Shown piece after piece: positions 53,641-61,720 of a stretch of 64,000 nucleotides of DNA. The stretch is from positions 1 through 64,000 of the forward strand of contig CAJUGJ010000002.1 of NCBI GenBank assembly GCA_910586015.1, in the 5' to 3' direction. How positions within the stretch are numbered: the stretch's first letter is position 1; every line of letters starts with the position of its first letter. The notes below the pieces were generated by a model. It saw only the letters and a program-made list of their open reading frames with translations, did not search any database and was not told the DNA's origin. This stretch comes from an uncultured Lachnospiraceae bacterium. Lineage in GTDB: Bacteria > Bacillota > Clostridia > Lachnospirales > Lachnospiraceae. The translations under genes were made by a program, and so were the position numbers.

Positions 53641-54346
53641 TTATGAGCATATGAAGTGTACCTAAAATTACAATATGTAACGGATAAAACAGATAAAATA
53701 CACGTTGTATTTTCTTTCCTTCCTCTCCATTATAAAACCATATCAAAAAAACTCCTGTCATAGCAAATAGCTGAATCATGCCTGTTCCAAATAACAAAAT
53801 GTTTGCTGCACAAGCCATCATCATCCACAGACGATTTTTGTGAAATAGATACATAATAAAAATTAGTAAAACCCCATATACTGAATAATCTGTTCTTAGA
53901 AAAAATGAGGTCATTGTTCCACATAATAAAATTAATACACAATATAAATTACAAAGTACAGGCTGTGTGTGAAATCTTCTGACTATTATATCATAAACGC
54001 AAACTGTAACCAAACCAAGTAGTAAAGTAAACACTACATTTTGTGAATACCACACACTAAAATTTTCTTTTAACTGTGCTCGGATCAAAAAATAATCAAA
54101 AAAAGGTTCCGAGATTATAGCCAGAATTGCCAGTCGAATGATATATTTTTTTAAATTAGAAGAATGAAAAAAACCTTCTATTAATAAAAAAGCAAATAAC
54201 GGAAATGAAATCCTTCCAATTATCCTTGAAAACATATACGTTTTACTTCCAAAATCTAAAAATAAAACTGCAAAATGATCTATTATCATGGTAATACATG
54301 CAATTAATTTTAAAGTAAAACCGTTTAATTTACCACTTATTGCCAT
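53636..54346 (-). CDS. TraX family protein
   Basis: 236 residues with about seven membrane helices. The N-terminus GFTLKLIACITMIIDHFAV and the following GRISFPLFAFLLIEGF match the TraX family, named for F-pilin acetylation in plasmids; chromosomal Firmicute members are of unknown function. GGAG precedes the ATG. It begins 17 bases after the stop of the debranching-enzyme gene, so it may share that transcript. Confidence 0.88.
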   Translation of the reverse strand: MAISGKLNGFTLKLIACITMIIDHFAVLFLDFGSKTYMFSRIIGRISFPLFAFLLIEGFFHSSNLKKYIIRLAILAIISEPFFDYFLIRAQLKENFSVWYSQNVVFTLLLGLVTVCVYDIIVRRFHTQPVLCNLYCVLILLCGTMTSFFLRTDYSVYGVLLIFIMYLFHKNRLWMMMACAANILLFGTGMIQLFAMTGVFLIWFYNGEEGKKIQRVFYLFYPLHIVILGTLHMLIK

Positions 54347-54363
54347 TTTGAATCTCCAATTAA

Positions 54364-56238
54364 TTATATGTTAATAAATATACTAAAAGAGCGAGGTCCA
54401 GCTAAGTAGGTTCTTTGTTTAGATTTTTCCTCTATCATATCCTGATTTGCAATAGGATCGGAAGATTTTAATAGTTTCCACTCATTATTGCCTCCAATGG
54501 AAGGAAGATCAAATCGATGTGCTTCCCAGTGCATATTAAAAATTAAATAAAAACTATTATCCTCATCTCCATTTTCTTTTTGTGCATATTTTCCAAATAA
54601 AAGAATTCCTAACGTTCGATTATAGTTTGAAAAATCAGGGTACCATGCTTTTGTACCATGAAAAGAGATATCTGGACATCCAAAAGAATGATAATCCATT
54701 CCTCTTAACCGATTTTGATTATGAAATACGGGGTGTTCTTTTCGAATAAGAATTAACTCTTTTACAAACTGGAGAAATCCCTGATTACTTTTTAATGCCT
54801 TCCAATCTGTCCAACCGATTGGATTATCCTGACAATATACATTATTGTTTCCGTCTTGACTATTTCCAAACTCATCCCCTGCTAATATCATAGGAGTTCC
54901 TTGACTAAACAGTAATGCTGCTACTGCATTTTTCTTCATGCGAAGCCGTAATTCATTTATTTTCTTTTTCTTTGTTTTTCCTTCTATTCCACAATTCCAA
55001 CTATCATTAAATTCCATTCCATCTCGATTTTGTTCTCCGTTTGTTTCATTATGTTTGACATCAAAGGTATACATATCCTGCAAATTAAATCCATTGTGAT
55101 CTGCCAGATAGTTGATCGTGGCATCTGCTCTTCCACAATAACGAAATCTATCTGCAAAACTGCCTGCCTTTCCCTCGTCTCCTTTTAAAAATTTTCGAAC
55201 TTCTCTTAAAAAAACATCATTATATTCTGCTAAATGATCTTGTCCAATAAGTTCTTCTTTCCATCCAGCAGAAAAAAGCTTTGTTTTTCCAAGAACTGGA
55301 TCACGAGCTGCCAATTCATCAAAAAGAATAGAAGTATCTATACGAAATCCATCTATATGATACATAATTACCCAATAACGGAGTATTTCCAACATCTGAT
55401 CTTGCGAAATCTTTTTTGTAAAGTTTATTTCCATATAAACTTCTATATTCGCCTGATGTAGTGTCTTTACCATCTTACAAAATTCATAAGGTGCCTGTTT
55501 TGGACATGAAGCAAAAGACGCCTTTGGAGCAAAATAAAAATTCTTTTCCGCATATCCCCAATAATTGATACGATTAGGTCTTTCTCTTTTCTTTTCCTGT
55601 GAACATACTCTGTTATAAAAACGGATATCTCCAGCATATTTGCCTTCTGAACCGTTCTCTTCTTCAAAAAATTCATCGAATTCCATACAAGGCATTAATA
55701 AAACTGCATTGATACCTAACTCTTTTAAATAACTTAACTTTTCTATTACTCCCAAATAGGTTCCTTTATGCTTTACCCCTGAATTTTCCTGTTTCGTAAA
55801 TCCACGGATATGCAGCTTATAAATAACTAGCTCAGAAAACGTATGTTTTAATGCTACATCCTCTTCCCAATCAAACGGTTCAGAAATAAAACCGCCTTTC
55901 GTGCTTGGCAGAGAACCATCCTCTAATACAGCTCCAAACTCTTCTCTACCGATAATACGTCCAGCACAGGGATCGGTAAATTCTATTCCATTTGCTTCAT
56001 ACTGATAGCTGTCTGCCTGAAGTGCCTGATTATTCACAACTGTAAAAAAAAGAGTTCCTATTCGTTCTGTCATGTGTACAATAAATATTTGTTCATTGTC
56101 ACGATAAAGTTTGAGTATACACTCTTTTGCTTCTGGCACAGAAACAGCAAAATACAATAAATCCCCTCTTTTTCTTACTCCATAAAGAATCCTTGGTAAG
56201 TTCTCGTTTTCCCCATTTTCTGTTCTCTTCTGTCTCAC
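54364..56238 (-). CDS. Glycogen debranching enzyme, GlgX/isoamylase-like
   Basis: 624 residues from a GTG at 56238: AGGAGG lies exactly six bases upstream, whereas the ATG at 56271 has no site. N-terminal CBM48-like domain, then a GH13 barrel with VIYKLHIRGFT, GFRIDTS (nucleophile Asp) and LADHNGFNLQDMYTF, then GDEFGNSQDGNNN, the isoamylase/GlgX layout. Expected to cleave alpha-1,6 branch points, complementing GlgB. The region RPNRINYWGYAEKNFYFAP is characteristic of the family. Confidence 0.9.
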   Translation of the reverse strand: MRQKRTENGENENLPRILYGVRKRGDLLYFAVSVPEAKECILKLYRDNEQIFIVHMTERIGTLFFTVVNNQALQADSYQYEANGIEFTDPCAGRIIGREEFGAVLEDGSLPSTKGGFISEPFDWEEDVALKHTFSELVIYKLHIRGFTKQENSGVKHKGTYLGVIEKLSYLKELGINAVLLMPCMEFDEFFEEENGSEGKYAGDIRFYNRVCSQEKKRERPNRINYWGYAEKNFYFAPKASFASCPKQAPYEFCKMVKTLHQANIEVYMEINFTKKISQDQMLEILRYWVIMYHIDGFRIDTSILFDELAARDPVLGKTKLFSAGWKEELIGQDHLAEYNDVFLREVRKFLKGDEGKAGSFADRFRYCGRADATINYLADHNGFNLQDMYTFDVKHNETNGEQNRDGMEFNDSWNCGIEGKTKKKKINELRLRMKKNAVAALLFSQGTPMILAGDEFGNSQDGNNNVYCQDNPIGWTDWKALKSNQGFLQFVKELILIRKEHPVFHNQNRLRGMDYHSFGCPDISFHGTKAWYPDFSNYNRTLGILLFGKYAQKENGDEDNSFYLIFNMHWEAHRFDLPSIGGNNEWKLLKSSDPIANQDMIEEKSKQRTYLAGPRSFSIFINI

Positions 56239-56321
56239 AAAAATCCTCCTGTCTGAACTAGTCATTTCCATTATTCTATCACATTCTTACTTTTCCTACA
56301 AGAGCATACACTCATACAATT

Positions 56322-57260
56322 TTAAGAAAATAATTGCTGTGCTACTAAAATAACCAACGGAAGGCTAATAATACTAAAGATAGTAGTAATTGCAAATATA
56401 TGTGAAGCATTATTAACATCTCTTTTAAATCGATTGGCAAATAGCATTGCATTAGAAGCAGTTGGACAGGCTGAAGCAATTAAAATAGTAAGTCGTAGTG
56501 TTTCATCCATTGGAAAAAGATAAAAAATAAATAAAACTGCTGCGGGTACAATAATACTTTTTAGAAATACAATATAATAAATTCTTGGCATTTTTAATGC
56601 TGATAATAAATGACTTCGTGCTATATATACTCCTGAAACGACCATTGCCAATGGTGTATTCATAGAAGAAAGAAAACGGATTGCCTGCCCTAATGGACGA
56701 GGAATTGAAATTCTTCCAAAATATAATAGTAATCCCAGAAAAATACTCAGCATAGTCGGTGTCAAAAATGGTTTTAATCTCAACTTCCAACTTACTTTTT
56801 TTTCGTCTTTTGGTTTCATTAAAAATAGTCCATATGTCCAGACAACAAAATTAAATACTGTTAAATAAGCATTACAATAAAAGACTCCTATTTGACCAAA
56901 GAGAGCATCTAATAAAGGAATTGCCATAAAACCACAATTTGTAAAAATAACACAAAACTGTTCTGTTGGTAGTGTCTTTTCTGTGGATTTTATTTTTACC
57001 AAAAAAGAAACTAAAATAGATATGAACATACTCAGTACAGAAATTAAAAATCCAAATAAAAGTGTCTTTGCTTTATAGGGATCATATTCCATCTGATAGG
57101 TGTCCAAAATTAGACATGGCATAATGACATACAAAATCAGATTCGTCATTTGTGTATTTCCTACTTCATCTATTATTTTTTTTTGATAGAGAAAGAATCC
57201 TGTTCCTATTAATAAAAACATAATAAAAATTTGATTGATTAAAATTTGACTATATTCCAT
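56322..57260 (-). CDS. AEC family transporter (auxin efflux carrier-like)
   Basis: 312 residues, about ten membrane helices in two five-helix halves, with the internal VIFTNCGFMAIPLLDALFG and late IASACPTASNAMLFANRF segments that mark the AEC family. Bacterial members export or take up organic acids such as malate; the substrate here is unknown. AAGGAAGG precedes the ATG. It is divergent from the HAD gene. Confidence 0.93.
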   Translation of the reverse strand: MEYSQILINQIFIMFLLIGTGFFLYQKKIIDEVGNTQMTNLILYVIMPCLILDTYQMEYDPYKAKTLLFGFLISVLSMFISILVSFLVKIKSTEKTLPTEQFCVIFTNCGFMAIPLLDALFGQIGVFYCNAYLTVFNFVVWTYGLFLMKPKDEKKVSWKLRLKPFLTPTMLSIFLGLLLYFGRISIPRPLGQAIRFLSSMNTPLAMVVSGVYIARSHLLSALKMPRIYYIVFLKSIIVPAAVLFIFYLFPMDETLRLTILIASACPTASNAMLFANRFKRDVNNASHIFAITTIFSIISLPLVILVAQQLFS

Positions 57261-57292
57261 CTATCATGCCTTCCTTTCAAAAAATAAAACTA

Positions 57293-57322
57293 TTTACAAC
57301 AACAAATAGAAGCTGTTATAAT
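57293..57322 (+). promoter_or_regulatory. Promoter of the HAD hydrolase gene
   Basis: TTTACA (57293-57298), 18-base spacer, consensus TATAAT (57317-57322). Confidence 0.55.
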
Positions 57323-57383
57323 ATTTCCAGCCTTTTCATTTGGTATCCATTAAGAAAAATTTTAAAATAGAAATGAGGTAGTT

Positions 57384-58169
57384 ATGATTCGACTGATTGC
57401 ATCTGACCTTGACGGAACTCTTTTACAAAATAAAAGTCAGAGCCTTACCAAACGAGCACTTATTTTAATTCAAAAACTTCAAGAGCAGGGAATTGTTTTT
57501 GTAGCAGCCAGTGGCAGACAATATCCTAATCTGTATCGTCTCTTTGAACCTGTCAGTAAAGAAATGGCATTTCTCTGTGAAAATGGTGCTTTAGTTATGT
57601 ATCATGAAAAAGTAATTGCAAAACATATTCTAGATCGTAGTCTTGCTCTTGCTCTCATGGAAGATATCTATGAGCACGAAGGTTGTGAAGTATTACTTTC
57701 TGGTCAAAATACTTCTTACCTAAAACCAAAAGATCCCGCATATACTTATCGTATGGAAAAGATTGTACGCAATAATATTCAAATTGTCCAGTCTTTTGAA
57801 GAAGTAACAGAACCATTTTTAAAAGTTTCTGTCTATGAAAAAAGTGGAATTATGGATCACACAGGACCATATTTTATTAATAAGTGGAAAGATCAATTAA
57901 AATGTACATTTTCTGGAGATGGATGGTTAGATTTTGTTTGTCCAGATGTCAATAAGGGAACAGCACTGACGGAATTACTTACCAAATTAAAGATTACTCC
58001 AGAGCAGGTTATAGCATTTGGTGATAATTACAATGATCTCGAAATGCTTTCTATGGTAGGTTATGGTTACTGTATGGAAAATGCTCCAAAAGAAATTAAA
58101 GAGCAGTATTCCTATCATACCTCTTCTGTAGAAGATACTTTAGAGAAATTTCTTTGTCAGTTTCTTTAA
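57384..58169 (+). CDS. Cof-type HAD superfamily phosphatase
   Basis: 261 residues. Motif I DLDGTLL (Asp nucleophile), motif II ASGRQY, and motif IV GDNYNDLEMLSM are intact, with a C2 cap between. Cytosolic sugar-phosphate or cofactor phosphatase; substrate not predictable. GAGGTAG lies before the ATG within the same ATAGAAATGAGG context seen at other genes. It is followed by the flavin reductase gene 29 bases on. Confidence 0.94.
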   Translation: MIRLIASDLDGTLLQNKSQSLTKRALILIQKLQEQGIVFVAASGRQYPNLYRLFEPVSKEMAFLCENGALVMYHEKVIAKHILDRSLALALMEDIYEHEGCEVLLSGQNTSYLKPKDPAYTYRMEKIVRNNIQIVQSFEEVTEPFLKVSVYEKSGIMDHTGPYFINKWKDQLKCTFSGDGWLDFVCPDVNKGTALTELLTKLKITPEQVIAFGDNYNDLEMLSMVGYGYCMENAPKEIKEQYSYHTSSVEDTLEKFLCQFL

Positions 58170-58198
58170 AAAATTAATATTTAAGAATGGAGGCTTTT

Positions 58199-58708
58199 AT
58201 GAACAATTTTACAGCAATTACCGCCGAACAATGGAACTCAAATGTCTTTCAAGCAATCGGAAAAGAATGGATGCTTATTACCGCCAAAAATCAATCTCGT
58301 GTCAATACCATGACAGCTTCATGGGGAGGTGTTGGAATTTTGTGGGGTAAACCTGTTGCTTTTGTATTTATTCGCCAAAGCCGTTATACAAAAGAATTTG
58401 TTGATGCTTCTGCTACTTTCTCTTTAAGCTTTTTTTCAGGAAATTATAAAAAAGAACTGGGGTATTTGGGAAAGGTTTCAGGACGTAAAGAAGACAAGAT
58501 TAAAAATGCAGGATTGACTGTTACAGAAGTCGATGAAATTCCTTATTTTGATGAAGCGAATGTAGTTTTACTATGTCGTAAAATGGCATGTGTTCCTATT
58601 GAAAAAGAACATTTCTTAGATCTTGATATTGATACTTCTTGGTATAAAGATCAGGACTATCATACTATGTATGTTGTTGAAATTACTCAAATTTTAACTA
58701 GGGAATGA
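58199..58708 (+). CDS. Flavin reductase-like / FMN-binding protein
   Basis: 169 residues from the ATG at 58199 with GGAGG five bases upstream. Split-barrel flavin fold with ITAKNQSRVNTMTASWGG (FMN contact) and RQSRYTKEFVD, ending in HTMYVVEIT. Likely FMN-dependent reductase of unknown partner. Second gene after the HAD phosphatase. Confidence 0.9.
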   Translation: MNNFTAITAEQWNSNVFQAIGKEWMLITAKNQSRVNTMTASWGGVGILWGKPVAFVFIRQSRYTKEFVDASATFSLSFFSGNYKKELGYLGKVSGRKEDKIKNAGLTVTEVDEIPYFDEANVVLLCRKMACVPIEKEHFLDLDIDTSWYKDQDYHTMYVVEITQILTRE

Positions 58709-58711
58709 TCG

Positions 58712-58764
58712 AAGTTGTGGCTGTTGTACTAAGTATTTGATTTTTAGTACAACAGCCACAACTT
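58712..58764. terminator. Convergent hairpin, CTGTTG family, 21-bp perfect arms
   Basis: Arms 58712-58732 and 58744-58764 pair perfectly around an 11-base loop, with A/T tails on both sides. It ends both the flavin reductase gene and the aldo/keto reductase gene. Confidence 0.85.
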
Positions 58765-58769
58765 TTTAA

Positions 58770-59900
58770 TTAAAGACGTAGTTCTTCCATCTCTTTTGCC
58801 ATTCTTGCCAGATCGTCACGAATAGAAAGTTTCTGTGGACAGAGCGTTTCACATTTTCCGCACTTTTTACACTGATCTGCACGTACTTTTTCGTTCATTT
58901 CTTGAAAATAACGCCAGTTTATATTTCTTTTATTATGGTACATTGCATATTCATTCCAAACAGAAAAATTTCTAGGAATCTCTATGCCAAATGGACATGG
59001 CATACAGTAACGGCAGCCTGTACAGCCATTTTTTACTCTTGCCCTTACTTCTTTTACTACATTGGCAACTACTTGTTGTTCTTTTTCAGAAAGCGGTTCA
59101 AACGAATCAAAAGTAGTTAAATTATCCTCTAATTGATCCATAGTAGACATTCCACTTAAAATTACTTTTACATTTGGAAACGTACCAACATAACGAAGTG
59201 CCCAAGATGCCAAAGATGCTCCTTGACGTTGCTCTTCAAATATCTGTACAATATCATCTGCAAAGGTAGTTAAAGAACCACCTTTAATTGGCTCCATTAC
59301 TATGACAGGAACTTTTCTTTCCTCTGCTAAACGATATCCCTTTAAACCAGCTTGAATTTCTGTATCCATATAATTAAATTGAATTTGGCAAAAATCCCAG
59401 TCTTTTTCATTTAACATAGTTTCAAATGTTTCATAGGAATCGTGAAAAGAAAATCCAAGATAGCGAATTTTACCTTCCTTTTTCAAACGATCTAAAATCT
59501 CTACTGCACCAAGACTTTTCATTGTTTCCCAATGACTCTTATTCATTGCGTGCATTAAATAAAAATCAATATAATCTGTCTGTAAACGTTCTAATTGCTC
59601 ATTAAAATATTTTTCTACATCTGAAGTTTCTTTGACTAACCAAACAGGAAGTTTTGTAGCTAAATACAACTTACTTCTATCATATTTTTTTAAAACTCTT
59701 CCTACAAATGGTTCACTCTTTCCATTATGATATGGGTAGGCAGTATCAATATAGGTTACACCTGCTGTAATTGCCCGATCTAACATCTGCTCTGCCTTTA
59801 CTTCGTCAATCTCTCCATTTGATAAAGTAGGAAACCTCATACATCCAAAGCCAAGCATAGAAGGTGAGATCCCCAACTTTTCCATCTTACGATATTCCAT
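58770..59900 (-). CDS. Aldo/keto reductase with ferredoxin-like C-terminus
   Basis: 376 residues. AKR barrel with GCMRFPTLSNG, the Asp/Tyr pair YIDTAYPYHNG and active-site His in LMHAMNKS. The C-terminal 80 residues carry CTGCRYCMPCPFGIEIP and CKKCGKCETLCPQ, two cysteine clusters for [4Fe-4S] centres. Such proteins are common in Clostridia and probably couple ferredoxin to carbonyl reduction; substrate unknown. AAAGGAT precedes the ATG. Confidence 0.94.
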   Translation of the reverse strand: MEYRKMEKLGISPSMLGFGCMRFPTLSNGEIDEVKAEQMLDRAITAGVTYIDTAYPYHNGKSEPFVGRVLKKYDRSKLYLATKLPVWLVKETSDVEKYFNEQLERLQTDYIDFYLMHAMNKSHWETMKSLGAVEILDRLKKEGKIRYLGFSFHDSYETFETMLNEKDWDFCQIQFNYMDTEIQAGLKGYRLAEERKVPVIVMEPIKGGSLTTFADDIVQIFEEQRQGASLASWALRYVGTFPNVKVILSGMSTMDQLEDNLTTFDSFEPLSEKEQQVVANVVKEVRARVKNGCTGCRYCMPCPFGIEIPRNFSVWNEYAMYHNKRNINWRYFQEMNEKVRADQCKKCGKCETLCPQKLSIRDDLARMAKEMEELRL

Positions 59901-59954
59901 ATACTCATCCTTTCCTTATTTTCTTTACTTCTAGCTAGATAAATGTGATGATTT

Positions 59955-59983
59955 AGTATAACATAAAAAAGCATGGCAAACAA
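59955..59983 (-). promoter_or_regulatory. Promoter of the aldo/keto reductase gene
   Basis: TTGTTT (59978-59983), 17-base spacer, TATACT (59955-59960) on the minus strand. Confidence 0.55.
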
Positions 59984-60005
59984 TGTATAATCTTATAGAA
60001 ATCCC

Positions 60006-60034
60006 TTGCAATTCTTTTTATTTAATGATAAAAT
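60006..60034 (+). promoter_or_regulatory. Promoter of mntP
   Basis: TTGCAA (60006-60011), 17-base spacer, TAAAAT (60029-60034), about 110 bases before the start codon. Confidence 0.55.
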
Positions 60035-60059
60035 ATTATCAATCTTAATGGACAAAACT

Positions 60060-60107
60060 CATGTATGACAGGAGAAGTTCTTTCTCTTATTATACATGGT
60101 TTTTTTT
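60060..60107 (+). terminator. Terminator-like hairpin inside the mntP leader
   Basis: CATGTAT/ATACATG (60060-60066 with 60092-60098) with an inner GAGAA/TTCTC stem is followed by eight T, all upstream of the mntP start. No plus-strand gene precedes it, so attenuation is the likely role. Confidence 0.6.
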
Positions 60108-60147
60108 CGCTACAGCTACATATTATTTTTCAGAAAAGGAGATATTT

Positions 60148-60714
60148 ATGGATTTTTTTACCCTCGTTTTTTTATCAGTGGGACTTGCTATGGATGCTTT
60201 TGCTGTTTCTATTACAAACGGCTTATGCTATCCTCATCTAAAAACGAAACATGCACTTTTTGATGGTCTTACATTTGGCTTTTTCCAAATGGCTATGCCA
60301 ATTATTGGATACTTTATTGGTAGTACCTTTAGTTTTGCAATTCGTGCTGTTGATCATTGGATTGCTTTAATTTTACTCTGTTTTATTGGAGGAAATATGG
60401 TTCGAGAAGCAGTCACCCAATTACGCCATCCAGAATGTCCAAGTAATCGAAGTGCTTTTAATGCAAAATTACTTTTCGTTCAGGGAATAGCCACCAGTAT
60501 TGATGCCCTAGCCATCGGTGTCAGCTTTGCAGTGATGGATGTTTCTATCATCACTGCCGCTGCTCTAATTGGTATTATTACGTTTGGATTTAGTTTTGGT
60601 GGTATCTTTATTGGAAAAAAATTTGGCGGATTATTAAAAGAAAAAGCGGAAATGATAGGAGGATTTATTCTTATTTTTATTGGACTTAAAATTTTTATTG
60701 AACATATGTTTTAA
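60148..60714 (+). CDS. mntP: Manganese efflux pump MntP
   Basis: 188 residues from the ATG at 60148 (AAAAGGAG upstream); the longer frame to 60061 would translate the leader hairpin. Six helices in two inverted repeats, each with a conserved Asp motif: GLAMDAFAVSITNG and TSIDALAIGVSFAV. Exports Mn2+. It converges with the histidine phosphatase gene, the stops being one base apart. Confidence 0.95.
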   Translation: MDFFTLVFLSVGLAMDAFAVSITNGLCYPHLKTKHALFDGLTFGFFQMAMPIIGYFIGSTFSFAIRAVDHWIALILLCFIGGNMVREAVTQLRHPECPSNRSAFNAKLLFVQGIATSIDALAIGVSFAVMDVSIITAAALIGIITFGFSFGGIFIGKKFGGLLKEKAEMIGGFILIFIGLKIFIEHMF

Positions 60715-60715
60715 G

Positions 60716-61336
60716 TCAATAATTTCTTTGTAATTCTGGATATTTTTCTAAATGTGCAGCATCGTTAAAGCGTTCCAATGTATATCGATGATTCTTTTTA
60801 TTATAAGAAAGTTGTGTTATGCTGCTGTTTTCTAAAGTCACTCCAAGCAGCAGCTTTTTTGCCTGCGTCATTCCTAAAATTCCTGCAAGCAGAGAGCGGA
60901 TCGTTCCACCATGCGTTACTATGACTGCACCTTCGATTTCCTGAGAAACAATTTTATCTAAAATAGGCATAGCTCTCAAAAAAACATCTCTTCCACATTC
61001 CCCTCCCGGAAAAGCTAGATCCTCTGAAAGCTCCTTCCTTTGAGCCAAAAAATCTTTAAATCGAATATTATTTTCTTCATCTGTATTTCCTGTTAAAAGA
61101 CCGAAATCTATTTCCTGAAGTTCTGAATAGATCTGATGTTTTAGATGTTTTGTATTAATAATCTCTGCGGTCTGTACTGCCCGTAATAGATCACTGGAAT
61201 AAATTTTTTCAAAAGAATAATTTTCAAGTCGTTGTGCTAAAAGCTTTGCTTGACGAATTCCTTTTGAAGATAGTTCTACATTTACATTACATAGTGGACT
61301 ATTTTGTCTTGCATGACGAATTAAATATAAATTCAT
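60716..61336 (-). CDS. Histidine phosphatase family protein
   Basis: 206 residues from the ATG at 61336 (GGAGG upstream); the ATG at 61348 overlaps that site. Phosphoglycerate-mutase fold with LIRHARQNS (phosphohistidine), SSDLLRAVQTAEI and IVTHGGTIRSLLA (second His). Broad phosphatase role; substrate not predictable. It lies 11 bases after the zinc-ribbon gene. Confidence 0.93.
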   Translation of the reverse strand: MNLYLIRHARQNSPLCNVNVELSSKGIRQAKLLAQRLENYSFEKIYSSDLLRAVQTAEIINTKHLKHQIYSELQEIDFGLLTGNTDEENNIRFKDFLAQRKELSEDLAFPGGECGRDVFLRAMPILDKIVSQEIEGAVIVTHGGTIRSLLAGILGMTQAKKLLLGVTLENSSITQLSYNKKNHRYTLERFNDAAHLEKYPELQRNY

Positions 61337-61347
61337 TTTTTCCTCCA

Positions 61348-61683
61348 TTAATAGATATGTGTACGAGCTGTTATTTTTTTATCTCTACATAGTGTCTTTT
61401 TTTTACATTTTGGGCAATAAATTCGATACCCTTTGCTTGCCTTATAAGGTAAACACAAAAATAACAAACTTTTTTTAGGTGCTTCAAATCGCAGATAGCA
61501 CTCTTTACAAATCCAAATATGCGTAGAAGAAACATAGGATAAAAGACTTGTGATTCCCACTGCTACCCCTACAATTCCAAAGAAGAAAAACTTTTTTTCG
61601 GAGGTAAATCCAAGACAGATCAGTAAAGCACCTGTGGATAAAAAGAGCACTCCTATTCCAAGTAAAATCCATAAACGCTTCAT
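61348..61683 (-). CDS. Membrane protein with cytoplasmic zinc ribbon
   Basis: 111 residues, not assigned to a named family. Two N-terminal membrane helices (about 5-25 and 30-52) then a short ribbon-like domain with CKECYLRF and CPKCKKKTLC, suited to bind one zinc. AAGGAGG precedes the ATG. It lies between carB and the histidine phosphatase gene on the same strand and may be cotranscribed with them. Confidence 0.8.
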   Translation of the reverse strand: MKRLWILLGIGVLFLSTGALLICLGFTSEKKFFFFGIVGVAVGITSLLSYVSSTHIWICKECYLRFEAPKKSLLFLCLPYKASKGYRIYCPKCKKKTLCRDKKITARTHIY

Positions 61684-61720
61684 TTATGCCTCCTTAACTT
61701 TTGTATTATATCTTAATTTT

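Noticed and set aside
53636..54346. Conjugative plasmid region, from the TraX name
   Set aside because: No other transfer genes, relaxase or origin; chromosomal TraX-like genes are common in Clostridia.
60035..60147. yybP-ykoY manganese riboswitch before mntP
   Set aside because: The conserved core segments are not visible and the leader before the terminator is too short.
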